This document shows positions 34,189-42,787 of a DNA stretch of 64,000 bases, in pieces. The notes under the pieces were generated by a model. It did not search any database. It was given only the letters and a program-made list of their open reading frames with translations, and was not told where the DNA came from. The stretch lies in NCBI RefSeq assembly GCF_001905845.1, contig NZ_LIVZ01000009.1, positions 62,001 to 126,000 on the forward strand, read 5' to 3'. The position numbers were made by a program, and so were the translations under genes. The DNA comes from Streptomyces sp. TSRI0107. GTDB taxonomy: Bacteria; Actinomycetota; Actinomycetes; Streptomycetales; Streptomycetaceae. Position 1 is the stretch's first letter, and each line of letters begins with the position of its first letter.

Positions 34189-35415
34189 CTACTCGCCCGC
34201 CGGCGCGTGTTCCACGCCCGTGCGGCCGTCGACCTCGCGCCAGAACCCGGCCCGGATCGCGTACCGGTCGTGCTCGTCGATCTGGTCGTCCTTGTGCGCC
34301 AGCAGCCCGAACCGGGCGGCGTAGCGCAGCAGCTCGCCGTCGATGCGGTGCGGGATGCGCGGGTACATGCCGGACAGCCGTTGCAGATGCCCCTGGTCGC
34401 CAAGCCGGGAGATCCAGCGCCGCGCAAAGACCTGCCCGACCTCGTACGGGTCGCCGCCGACGGTGGTGATGTCCTCCTCCCGGTCGGCCCACCGCTGCTC
34501 GGCGGTGGTCAGCTGGGCGAGGGTCGGCATGGAGACGGCCTCGGGGGGCTCGGCGGTGACGCCGGGCCGGTCCACCCACCCCTTGTCGGAGGACCAGCGC
34601 AGGGTCGCGGTGGCGGGATGCCGGTCCGCGGGCTGGGCGCCGTGCGCGCGCAGCGCCGCCAGGTCCTTCGGCGTCGGCACGCCCTTGGACGCCGGCACCC
34701 GCTCCTCCGCGCCGTTCTGCGCGGCGGCGGGCGCCGGGTGCGGGGGTTCCTCGGTGGTGCGTTCCGCCGCGCCGAGCGCCGACTCGGGCAGCGGCGCGGA
34801 CAGGATCGCGGCGATCTCCGGGCGCGGCACGGGCGGCGGCGCGCAGACTCCGCCCAGTTCCTTCGCGCGTACCGCCTTGGTGATCCACGTGCGGTCCAGC
34901 ACGCGCCGCTCGTCGGCCTCGGCGACCAGGTCCTCGGACTGGTTGTAGTCGCCGTCGGCGGCCTGCACGGCCCACAGGTGGACGGCGACCCCGTGCTCCT
35001 TGGCCGCCATCATGCCGGGCAGCAGATCGCCGTCCCCGGTCACCAGCACCACGTCGGAACAGGCCCGGTTGCGGGCGAGTTCGGTCAGTTCGGCGTGCAT
35101 GGCGGCGTCCACGCCCTTCTGGGCCCAGCGGCCGTCGCTGCGGGTGAGCGCGCCCAGCCGGACGGTGACCCGGGGCATCACCCGCAGCCGGCGGTGCTCG
35201 GGTTGCGGGACGCGGTCGGGGGCGCCGTCGAACCAGTAGATGCGCAGCAGCGGCTGCTGGGTGTCCGACTCGGCGCGTTCTCGCAGGCCCTGGATGAGGG
35301 CGGTGTGGTCGACGGTGATCCGGGACCTCGACGGCTCTCCGGCGAGGAGGCTGGCGGCGGCCCCCAGCAGATACCCGGCGTCCACCAGGACGATGCAGCG
35401 GTCCACGCGACTCAC
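34189..35415 (-). CDS. NYN-domain (PIN-like, LabA-type) putative ribonuclease
   Basis: A 408-residue protein. The N-terminal NYN domain (residues about 5-170) has acidic residues expected at the metal site: CIVLVDAGYLLGAA, AQKGVDAAMHAELTELA and VVLVTGDGDLLPGMMAAKEHG. A Pro/Ala-rich linker follows, then a C-terminal conserved region (about residues 290-400) with RRWISRLGDQGHLQRLSGMYPRIPHRID, quoted only for its R-W-I and M-Y-P-x-I-P features, perhaps a winged-helix (OST-HTH-like) or RNA-binding part. The likely role is RNA cleavage, but the target is unknown. GTG at 35415. Confidence 0.8.
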   Translation of the reverse strand: MSRVDRCIVLVDAGYLLGAAASLLAGEPSRSRITVDHTALIQGLRERAESDTQQPLLRIYWFDGAPDRVPQPEHRRLRVMPRVTVRLGALTRSDGRWAQKGVDAAMHAELTELARNRACSDVVLVTGDGDLLPGMMAAKEHGVAVHLWAVQAADGDYNQSEDLVAEADERRVLDRTWITKAVRAKELGGVCAPPPVPRPEIAAILSAPLPESALGAAERTTEEPPHPAPAAAQNGAEERVPASKGVPTPKDLAALRAHGAQPADRHPATATLRWSSDKGWVDRPGVTAEPPEAVSMPTLAQLTTAEQRWADREEDITTVGGDPYEVGQVFARRWISRLGDQGHLQRLSGMYPRIPHRIDGELLRYAARFGLLAHKDDQIDEHDRYAIRAGFWREVDGRTGVEHAPAGE

Positions 35416-35652
35416 CCTCTTCCCGGGAGGTTTGCTTCGGGCTTCCTTCGAGTCTGCCCGACCGCGCGGGGGTTAACGGCCCGAACTCGATCTTCGGCGT
35501 GGCGTTTATGCGAATCGGCTCGCGGCCGCGCCCCTGGCGCACGCCGACAAGCCCTGTTACAGACGGTAATTGTCCGACATGCGCTGCGTGTCGGCGTATG
35601 TGAATCTGAACGCGGCCCTGGCCCCTAGATCCCCCAAGGGAGGCAGATCCCC

Positions 35653-35817
35653 ATGGCCAAGAACAAGAACCGTGACCGTAAGCAGCCCCAGTCCGAGCGC
35701 GGGCGGCAGCAGGCCCAGCAGAGCACGATCGAGCCGCAGGCCGAGCAGGACGCCCAGCAGACGAGCCCCGGCGACTACGCCCACAAGGGCCGGCAGAAGC
35801 GCTTCGGCCACAACTGA
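35653..35817 (+). CDS. Small, highly hydrophilic Gln/Lys-rich protein
   Basis: A 54-residue protein, with no hydrophobic segment: a Lys/Arg/Asn start (MAKNKNRDRKQ), a Gln/Glu-rich middle and GDYAHKGRQKRFGHN at the end. GGGAGG lies about 9 bases before the ATG, and a strong palindromic terminator follows, so it is a complete transcription unit. No family recognised; composition suggests an intrinsically disordered or nucleic-acid-associated protein. Confidence 0.7.
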   Translation: MAKNKNRDRKQPQSERGRQQAQQSTIEPQAEQDAQQTSPGDYAHKGRQKRFGHN

Positions 35818-35853
35818 CATCCGTGTGACGGGCGTTGAGGCCCAGGCACAGAC

Positions 35854-35887
35854 CGAGGGGCGCATCCCGGCCGGGATGCGCCCCTCG
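35854..35887. terminator. 34-bp perfect palindrome, bidirectional terminator
   Basis: CGAGGGGCGCATCCCGG (35854-35870) is followed directly by its exact reverse complement (35871-35887). Folding leaves a small loop at CCGGCCGG. It separates the small plus-strand ORF from the 3' end of dnaE and can end both transcripts. Confidence 0.8.
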
Positions 35888-35899
35888 TGGTGGGTGCGG

Positions 35900-38800
35900 T
35901 CAGCCCGCGAGGCAGGACGGTCCGAGCAGCACCTTCAGGTCGCCGAAGAGCGCCGGGTCCGGCTTCACCCGGTGCCGGTCCAGGCGCAGCACGGTCGTCT
36001 TGGTCGGGCCCTGGAGCTTGATCCGCACCTCGCTGTCGCCCTTGTGGTGGGTGAGGATCTCACCGAGGCGGCTGACCATGGGCGGGGTGACCCGGGTGGC
36101 CGGGATGGTGAGCACCACGGGCGCGTTGGTGCCGGCGTTGGACAGGTCGGGGACCATCAGCTCCATGGCGACCAGCCGGGGCACGTCCTCCCGCTTGTCG
36201 AGGCGGCCCTTGACGAACACCACGGCGTCCTCGACGAGTTGGGTCGACACCAGCTGGTAGGTCGCCGGGAAGAACATGCACTCGATGGAACCGGCCAGGT
36301 CCTCGACGGTGGCGATCGCCCAGGCGTTGCCCTGCTTGGTCATCTTGCGCTGGAGGCCCGAGATGATGCCGCCGATGGTGACGACCGCGCCGTCCGCGTG
36401 CTCACCGCCGGTGAGCTGGGCGATGCCCGCGTCCGCCTTGTCGGACAGCACGTGCTCCAGACCGAAGAGCGGGTGGTCGGAGACGTACAGGCCGAGCATC
36501 TCCCGCTCCTGGGCGAGCAGATACGTCTTGTCCCACTCGTCGGTGGAGAACTCCACGTCGAGCCCGAAGCCGGGTTCGCCGCTGTCCTCCTCGCCCATGC
36601 CGCCGAAGAGGTCGAACTGGCCCTCGGCCTCCTTGCGCTTGACCGCGACCACGTTGTCGATCATCGGCTCGTACTGCGCCGTCAGGCCCTTGCGGGTGTG
36701 CCCCATGGAGTCGAAGGCGCCGGCCTTGATCAGCGATTCCGTGGTCCGCTTGTTGCAGACGACCGCGTCGACCTTGTCGAGGTAGTCCGGGAAGGAGGAG
36801 TACTTCCCCTTCGCCTTGCGGCACTTGATGATCGACTCGACGACGTTGGTGCCGACGTTGCGGACGGCGGACAGGCCGAAGAGGATCACGTCGTCGCCCT
36901 GGGCGGCGAAGTTGGCCTCCGACTCGTTCACGTTCGGCGGCAGCACCCGGATGCCCATGCGGCGGCACTCGTTGAGGTAGACCGCCGACTTGTCCTTGTC
37001 GTCCTTGACCGAGGTGAGCAGCGCCGCCATGTACTCGGCGGGGTGGTTCGCCTTGAGGTAGGCGGTCCAGTACGAGACCAGGCCGTACGCGGCGGAGTGG
37101 GCCTTGTTGAACGCGTAGCCGGCGAACGGGACCAGCACGTCCCAGAGCGCCTGGATGGCCTCGTCGCTGTAGCCGTTCTTGCGGGCGCCGGCCTGGAAGA
37201 TGACGAAGTTCTTCTCCAGTTCCTCCGGCTTCTTCTTGCCCATCACGCGGCGGAGGATGTCGGCCTCGCCGAGCGAGTAGCCCGCGATGATCTGGGCGGC
37301 CTTCTGCACCTGCTCCTGGTAGACGATCAGGCCGTAGGTGACGTCCAGGACCTCCTTGAGCGGCTCCTCCAGCTCGGGGTGGATCGGCGTGATCTCCTGC
37401 TGGCCGTTCTTGCGCAGCGCGTAGTTCGTGTGGGAGTTCATGCCCATCGGGCCCGGGCGGTACAGGGCCGACACGGCGGAGATGTCTTCGAAGTTGTCCG
37501 GCTTCATCAGCCGGAGCAGCGAGCGCATCGGGCCGCCGTCGAACTGGAACACGCCGAGGGTGTCGCCGCGCTGGAGCAGGTCGAAGGTCGTGGGGTCGTC
37601 GAGCGGGAGGCTGAGGAGATCGATGTCGATCCCCTTGTTGGCCTTCACCATCTTGACGGCGTCGTCCATGATCGTGAGGTTGCGCAGGCCCAGGAAGTCC
37701 ATCTTCAGCAGGCCGAGCGACTCACAGCTCGGGTAGTCCCACTGCGTGATGGTGACGCCGTCGGTGTGCCTCACCCAGACCGGGACGTGCTCGGTGATGG
37801 TCTCGCTGGACATGATCACGCCGGCCGCGTGCACGCCCATCTGCCGGACCAGGCCCTCCACACCGCGCGCGGTGTCGATGACCTTCTTCACATCCGGCTC
37901 GTTCTCGTACATCGACCGGACCTCGCCCGCCTCCGAGTAGCGGGGGTGGTTCGGGTCGGTGATGCCGGACAGCGGGATGCCCTTGCCGAGGACGTCGGCG
38001 GGCATGGCCTTGGTGATGCGGTCGCCCATCGCGTACGGGTAGCCGAGCACGCGCGCGGAGTCCTTGATCGCGTTCTTGGCCTTGATGGTGCCGTACGTGC
38101 CGATCATGGCGACCTTGTCGGCGCCGTACTTCTCCGTCACGTACCTGATCACCTCGACGCGCCTGCGCTCGTCGAAGTCGATGTCGACATCGGGCATCGA
38201 GATGCGCTCGGGGTTGAGGAACCGCTCGAAGATCAGGCCGTGCGGGATCGGGTCGAGGTCGGTGATGCCGAGGGCGTAGGCGACGATCGAGCCGGCCGCG
38301 GAGCCACGGCCGGGGCCGACGGCGATGCCCTGCTTCTTCGCCCACATGATGAAGTCGGCGACGACGAGGAAGTAGCCCGGGAAGCCCATCGAGATGATCG
38401 TGTCCATCTCGTACTCGACCTGCTTCATGCGGTCGTCCGGGATGCCGTCCGGGAAGCGGCGCTGCATGCCGCGCATGGTCTCCTCGCGGAACCAGCTGAC
38501 CTCGGTGTAGCCCTCGGGGATGTCGAACTTGGGCATGAGGTCGCGCTTCTCGAACATGCCGGTGGTGTCCACCATCTCGGCGATGAGCAGCGTGTTGGCG
38601 CAGCCCTCCTGCCAGGCGTCCGAGGAGTCGATGGCGTACATCTCCTCCGTGGACTTCAGGTAGTAGCCGGTGCCGTCGAACTTGAAGCGGTCCGGGTCGG
38701 AGAGGTTCTTGCCGGTCTGGATGCACAGCAGGGCGTCGTGCGCGCCCGCCTCGTGCGCGTACGTGTAGTGCGAGTCGTTGGTGACCAGCGGCGGGATGCC

Positions 38801-39439
38801 GAGCTTCCGGCCGATCTCCAGCAGGCCGTCGCGGACCCGGTGCTCGATGTCGATGCCGTGGTCCATCAGCTCCAGGAAGTACCGGTCCTTGCCGAAGATG
38901 TCCTGGTAGTCGGCGGCGGCCTTCAGAGCCTCGTCGAACTGTCCGAGCCGCAGCCGGGTCTGCACCTCGCCCGAGGGGCAGCCGGTGGACGCGACGATCC
39001 CCTCGGACCACTTGGAGATCGTCTCCTTGTCCATCCGGGGCCACTTCTGGAGCCAGCCCTCGGCGTAGGCGTCGGAGGAGAGGCGGAAGAGGTTGTGCAG
39101 CCCCGTCCGGTTCACGGCCCACATCGTCTTGTGGGTGTAACCGCCCGAACCGGAGACGTCGTCCCGCTTCTGGTGCGGCTGGCCCCACTGGATCTTGCGC
39201 TTGTTGCGCCGGGACTCGGGGGCGACATACGCCTCGATCCCGATGATCGGGGTGATTCCGGCCTTCTTCGCGGAGTGGAAGAAGTCATACGCGCCGTGCA
39301 GGTTGCCGTGGTCGGACATGGCGATATGGGTCATGCCCATCTCGTTGCACGCGTTGAACATGTCCTTCAGCCGCGCGGCACCGTCCAGCAGCGAGTACTG
39401 GGTGTGGACGTGCAGGTGCGTGAACGGCGGCTTGGACAC
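35900..39439 (-). CDS. dnaE: DNA polymerase III alpha subunit
   Basis: Replicative polymerase of 1179 residues. The PHP domain opens with THLHVHTQYSLLDGAARL and has MSDHGNLHGAYDF. The polymerase domain carries GPGRGSAAGSIVAYALGIT and the catalytic aspartates in ISMPDVDIDFDERRR. SALYRPGPMGMNSHTNYA follows, then helix-hairpin-helix, an OB fold (VTIGGIISGLQRKMTKQGN) and a C-terminal tail. GTG at 39439 has GGAGG 9 bases upstream; a TTG at 39454 is in frame but poorer. This is the DnaE1 type, without an internal proofreading domain. Confidence 0.97.
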   Translation of the reverse strand: MSKPPFTHLHVHTQYSLLDGAARLKDMFNACNEMGMTHIAMSDHGNLHGAYDFFHSAKKAGITPIIGIEAYVAPESRRNKRKIQWGQPHQKRDDVSGSGGYTHKTMWAVNRTGLHNLFRLSSDAYAEGWLQKWPRMDKETISKWSEGIVASTGCPSGEVQTRLRLGQFDEALKAAADYQDIFGKDRYFLELMDHGIDIEHRVRDGLLEIGRKLGIPPLVTNDSHYTYAHEAGAHDALLCIQTGKNLSDPDRFKFDGTGYYLKSTEEMYAIDSSDAWQEGCANTLLIAEMVDTTGMFEKRDLMPKFDIPEGYTEVSWFREETMRGMQRRFPDGIPDDRMKQVEYEMDTIISMGFPGYFLVVADFIMWAKKQGIAVGPGRGSAAGSIVAYALGITDLDPIPHGLIFERFLNPERISMPDVDIDFDERRRVEVIRYVTEKYGADKVAMIGTYGTIKAKNAIKDSARVLGYPYAMGDRITKAMPADVLGKGIPLSGITDPNHPRYSEAGEVRSMYENEPDVKKVIDTARGVEGLVRQMGVHAAGVIMSSETITEHVPVWVRHTDGVTITQWDYPSCESLGLLKMDFLGLRNLTIMDDAVKMVKANKGIDIDLLSLPLDDPTTFDLLQRGDTLGVFQFDGGPMRSLLRLMKPDNFEDISAVSALYRPGPMGMNSHTNYALRKNGQQEITPIHPELEEPLKEVLDVTYGLIVYQEQVQKAAQIIAGYSLGEADILRRVMGKKKPEELEKNFVIFQAGARKNGYSDEAIQALWDVLVPFAGYAFNKAHSAAYGLVSYWTAYLKANHPAEYMAALLTSVKDDKDKSAVYLNECRRMGIRVLPPNVNESEANFAAQGDDVILFGLSAVRNVGTNVVESIIKCRKAKGKYSSFPDYLDKVDAVVCNKRTTESLIKAGAFDSMGHTRKGLTAQYEPMIDNVVAVKRKEAEGQFDLFGGMGEEDSGEPGFGLDVEFSTDEWDKTYLLAQEREMLGLYVSDHPLFGLEHVLSDKADAGIAQLTGGEHADGAVVTIGGIISGLQRKMTKQGNAWAIATVEDLAGSIECMFFPATYQLVSTQLVEDAVVFVKGRLDKREDVPRLVAMELMVPDLSNAGTNAPVVLTIPATRVTPPMVSRLGEILTHHKGDSEVRIKLQGPTKTTVLRLDRHRVKPDPALFGDLKVLLGPSCLAG

Positions 39440-39463
39440 GGCTGCGGCCTCCAATTGTTAGAT

Positions 39464-39513
39464 GCGGCGCGAAGCGCCTCGTTCAGGGGTGGCGGTCGGG
39501 CGACGGGTGGGCG
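39464..39513. repeat. 50-bp dispersed repeat, copy B
   Basis: It is 88 percent identical (44 of 50) to 19755-19804 and in the same orientation. It lies 25-74 bases upstream of dnaE in the divergent region shared with the DUF2252 gene. Confidence 0.7.
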
Positions 39514-39704
39514 TGGGTCGACGGGGGCCCGACAGGCTGCGGACAGTCTGGGGGACAGCGTCGAAGTCTATGCCTCGGGACTGACAACCCGCGGGCACTC
39601 ACGCGTACCGTCGGACGTTGGAAGGTGACGGACACCGTGTCCGAATCCTGTCCCATTCCCGTCCGCACAGGTCACGCACCACCCGTACCAGGAGGCACCC
39701 AGCG

Positions 39705-41033
39705 ATGTCGTTCCCGCAGCTCAGCGACGAGCACCGCGGCGAGGAGATCCTTGCCGTCCTCGACACCGCATTCGGCGAGCTCCTGGCCGCCGACCCGGCC
39801 GCGTTCCGGGTGAAGTTCCGGAAGATGGCCGCGTCCGCGTTCGCCTTCTACCGGGGCACGGCGGCGCTCTTCTACCACGACCTGGACGAGGAGAAGCGAG
39901 GCGGCCCGTACCTGGACGAGCGCACCTCCCGGGTGTGGATCCACGGTGATCTCCACGCCGAGAACTTCGGCACGTACATGGACTCGACCGGCCGCCTGAT
40001 CTTCAACGTCAACGACTTCGACGAGGCCTACGTCGGCCCCTTCACCTGGGACCTCAAGCGCTTCTCCGCCTCGATCGCGCTGATCGGGTACGCCAAGGCG
40101 CTCAGCGACGAGCAGATCACCGAGCTGGTGCGGACCTACGCGGCGGCGTACCGCGAGCGCATCCACGCCCTGGCCACCGGCGCCAAGAGCGACGAGGTGC
40201 CGCCGTTCACCCTGGACACCGCCGACGGCCCGCTGCTGGACGCGCTGCGCGACGCCCGCTCGCTGACCCGGTTCGGGCTGCTGGACTCGATGACCGAGAT
40301 CCGCGACTTCGAGCGCCGCTTCGCGCCCGGCGGCGGCGCCGTCGAGCTGGACGCCGCCACCCGCTACAAGGTGCTGGCCGCCTTCGACGGCTACCTGGAG
40401 ACGCTGCCGGAGACCTCCCTGGCCCGCCCGGACTCCTACCGCGTGAAGGACGTCGTCGGCCGCCGCGGCATCGGCATCGGCTCGGCGGGCCTGCCGTCGT
40501 ACAACATCCTGCTGGAGGGCCACAGCGACGCCCTGGAGAACGACGTCGTGATCTACATCAAGCAGGCCCAGACCCCGGCCGTCTCCCGGCACGTCACGGA
40601 CCCGTCGATCCGCGAGTACTTCCGGCACGAGGGCCACCGCACGGTGATCTCCCAGCGCGCCCTCCAGGCGCATGCCGACCCGTGGCTGGGCTGGACCGAG
40701 CTGGACGGCGCGGGCCAGCTGGTCGCCGAGGTCTCGCCGTACGCGGTCGACCTGGACTGGGGCGACATCGACGACCCGGAGGAGATCGCGGCGGTCGTCG
40801 CCGACCTGGGCCGGGCCACGGCCACCATGCACGCGGCCGCGGACGACGAGAGCGGCCACTCCGACCTGGTGCCGTTCTCCACCGAGCGGGCCATCGACGC
40901 GGCCCTCGCGGGCGACGAGGAGAGCTTCGCGCCGCTCCTGGTGGACTTCGCGCACGACTACGGGGCACGCGCGCGTGCCGACCACCAGATCTTCCTCGAC
41001 CTGTTCCGCAACGGCCGGATCCCCGGCCTGTAG
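39705..41033 (+). CDS. DUF2252 protein, kinase-like fold
   Basis: A 442-residue protein with motifs recalling aminoglycoside-phosphotransferase/kinase folds: RVWIHGDLHAENFGTYMDS and FNVNDFDEAYVGPFTWDLKR, which look like the catalytic HGDxHxxN and metal-binding D of that superfamily. FYRGTAALFYHDL and GIGIGSAGLPSYNILLEG lie around them. The substrate is unknown. ATG at 39705 follows AGGAGG by about 9 bases. Confidence 0.83.
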   Translation: MSFPQLSDEHRGEEILAVLDTAFGELLAADPAAFRVKFRKMAASAFAFYRGTAALFYHDLDEEKRGGPYLDERTSRVWIHGDLHAENFGTYMDSTGRLIFNVNDFDEAYVGPFTWDLKRFSASIALIGYAKALSDEQITELVRTYAAAYRERIHALATGAKSDEVPPFTLDTADGPLLDALRDARSLTRFGLLDSMTEIRDFERRFAPGGGAVELDAATRYKVLAAFDGYLETLPETSLARPDSYRVKDVVGRRGIGIGSAGLPSYNILLEGHSDALENDVVIYIKQAQTPAVSRHVTDPSIREYFRHEGHRTVISQRALQAHADPWLGWTELDGAGQLVAEVSPYAVDLDWGDIDDPEEIAAVVADLGRATATMHAAADDESGHSDLVPFSTERAIDAALAGDEESFAPLLVDFAHDYGARARADHQIFLDLFRNGRIPGL

Positions 41034-41108
41034 CACCGGTCCGCCCGGCTCCCTCACAGGAACCCTTTAGGGGTCCCTTACGGGAGCCCATGACACACTC
41101 TCCAGACG

Positions 41109-41807
41109 ATGGACATATCCGGGACCCAGCTCAGAGCCGTACGCGCGGCGCTGTTCACGGCGATCGTCGTGACGCTCAGCACCGCGTCCCACGTGCTGCT
41201 CTCCGGCGTCCCGCTGCCCGTGGGGACGGTGGCGGCGATCGCCGCCGCCGTGTTCCTGATCGCGTACGCGCTGGCCGGCCAAGAGCGCGGCTTCGGCCGG
41301 ATCGCGGCGCTGCTGATCCCGCTGGAGCTGGCCGCCGACACCGTCTTCACCGCCGGCCAGCACGCCTGCTACGGCCGCGCGGGCGGCCCGGTCGCCGGTC
41401 CGCTGCGCTCGGTCGGCCTGGACGTGCTGTGCGCCGGCGAGGTGGGCGGCCCACTGGCCCGGATGGCCGGGACGACCGGCACCGACCGGGTCGCCGCGCT
41501 GCTCGCCGACGCCCACCCGGAGACCGCCTGGCTGCTGCTGGGCGCGCATGTCGGCGTGGGTCTGCTGGCGGCGGCGTGGCTGCGCCGCGGCGAGCGGGCG
41601 CTGGCCCAGCTGCTGCACGCGATGACCGCGACCACGTTCCGGCCGCTGCTGTTGGCGGCCGCCGCGGTGGCGGCCCGGCCGGCCCCGGCGGTCCGCCGGC
41701 TGCCGCGCCCCGCGCACCGCACCGCCCCCGTCCGTGACCTGCTCCTCGCGCACTCCCTGGGACGGCGTGGACCGCCGTGCTCGGCCACCGTCGCTCTCGC
41801 CGCCTGA
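41109..41807 (+). CDS. Uncharacterised membrane protein
   Basis: A 232-residue protein with four or five hydrophobic segments: ALFTAIVVTLSTASHVLLSG, VGTVAAIAAAVFLIAYAL, IAALLIPLELAADTVF, AWLLLGAHVGVGLLAAAWL and FRPLLLAAAAVAARP. Two cysteines lie in a loop (HACYGR and VLCAGE). No family recognised with certainty. It lies 82 bases upstream of the second DsbA-like gene and shares its direction, so a role in thiol chemistry at the membrane is possible but unproven. Confidence 0.65.
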   Translation: MDISGTQLRAVRAALFTAIVVTLSTASHVLLSGVPLPVGTVAAIAAAVFLIAYALAGQERGFGRIAALLIPLELAADTVFTAGQHACYGRAGGPVAGPLRSVGLDVLCAGEVGGPLARMAGTTGTDRVAALLADAHPETAWLLLGAHVGVGLLAAAWLRRGERALAQLLHAMTATTFRPLLLAAAAVAARPAPAVRRLPRPAHRTAPVRDLLLAHSLGRRGPPCSATVALAA

Positions 41808-41889
41808 GCGAAGCGACACATCCGAACACGAGCAGTCCTTCGTCCGTATCCGCGCACACCGGTGCGCGACCTTCAGGGAGAACACGAAC

Positions 41890-42690
41890 ATGAGCAAGCG
41901 GAACAGCCAGGCGGCGAAGACGGCGGCCCGGGAGCGGCTGCGCCAGGAGCGCGAGCGGCAGGCCAAGCGGGAGAAGACCAGGCGGCAGCTGATCGTCGCC
42001 GGGTCCATGGTCGCGGTGCTGGCGCTGGCCGGCGGCATCGGCTACGCGGTCGTGCAGACCAACCAGCCCTCGGCGTGGGAGGCGGCCGCCGACGCCAAGG
42101 TCGTCGCCCCGGCCAACACCTCCGGCAAGAACGGCACCACGATCCTCGTCGGCGACTCCAAGACCGACAACGTCGTCCACCTCTACGAGGACCCGCGCTG
42201 CCCGGCCTGCGCCTCCTTCGAGCAGACCATCGGCGAGACCGTCAACAAGGGCATGGAGGACGGCGACTACAAGCTCTCCTTCACCCTCGGCACCTTCCTC
42301 GACGGCAACCTCGGCGGTGAGGGCTCCAAGAACGCGCTGAGCGCGCTGGGCGCCGCGCTGAACGTGAGCACCGACGCGTTCCTCGACTACAAGGCCGCGC
42401 TGTACTCGGCGGAGTACCACCCCGCGGAGACCACCGACGAGCTGGCCGAGGACGACTACCTGATCAAGGTGGCGAACACGGTCGACGCTCTGAAGGGCAA
42501 CAAGAAGTTCCAGGACGCGGTCGAGAAGGGCACCTACGACGCCTGGGCGATGAAGATGAGCGACTCCTTCGACAAGACGGAGGACGTCAAGTCGACCCCG
42601 ACCATCAAGATCAACGACAAGGTCATCACCAACCCCGAGACCGTCGACCAGTGGAAGGCGGCGCTCAAGGACGCGGGCGTCACGAAGTAA
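41890..42690 (+). CDS. Second membrane-anchored DsbA-like protein
   Basis: A 266-residue paralogue of the 11911-12687 protein. It has a basic start (ARERLRQERERQAKREKTRR), one transmembrane segment (about residues 36-56, LIVAGSMVAVLALAGGIGY), the redox motif CPAC in YEDPRCPACASFEQ, and a cis-proline region KSTPTIKIND near residue 237. It probably acts on disulfides of exported proteins. ATG at 41890 follows AGGGAGAACACGAAC. Confidence 0.85.
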   Translation: MSKRNSQAAKTAARERLRQERERQAKREKTRRQLIVAGSMVAVLALAGGIGYAVVQTNQPSAWEAAADAKVVAPANTSGKNGTTILVGDSKTDNVVHLYEDPRCPACASFEQTIGETVNKGMEDGDYKLSFTLGTFLDGNLGGEGSKNALSALGAALNVSTDAFLDYKAALYSAEYHPAETTDELAEDDYLIKVANTVDALKGNKKFQDAVEKGTYDAWAMKMSDSFDKTEDVKSTPTIKINDKVITNPETVDQWKAALKDAGVTK

Positions 42691-42704
42691 CGCCGGATAC
42701 AAGT

Positions 42705-42733
42705 GCGGGCGAACTCTTGATCGGTTCGCCCGC
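42705..42733 (+). terminator. Terminator of the second DsbA-like gene
   Basis: GCGGGCGAAC (42705-42714) and GTTCGCCCGC (42724-42733) form a perfect 10-bp stem, loop of 9, followed by TCTTCAT. The right arm overlaps the first unit of the possible PHO box. Confidence 0.65.
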
Positions 42734-42756
42734 TCTTCATGTCCGTTGCCTTACCA
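42724..42756 (+). promoter_or_regulatory. Possible PHO box upstream of phoD
   Basis: Three consecutive 11-base units GTTCGCCCGCT, CTTCATGTCCG and TTGCCTTACCA resemble the PhoP direct-repeat unit (GTTCACC plus four bases), with the first unit the best. It lies 30-60 bases before the phosphatase start. Streptomyces phoD genes are known PhoP targets, but the match here is weak after the first unit. Confidence 0.35.
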
Positions 42757-42766
42757 AGCCCCTTAC

Positions 42767-42784
42767 CGATCAGTAATCTGATCG
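42767..42784. promoter_or_regulatory. Palindrome at the phoD start region
   Basis: CGATCAG and CTGATCG flank TAAT and end 4 bases before the GTG. The TAATCT inside it could be a -10 element, which would place the RNA start at or next to the GTG (a leaderless message). Confidence 0.35.
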
Positions 42785-42787
42785 GCC

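Noticed and set aside
35570..39628. 1352-residue frame opposite dnaE
   Set aside because: Antisense shadow of dnaE with biased Val/Leu/Gly/Asp composition; no domain is seen and the true gene is certain.
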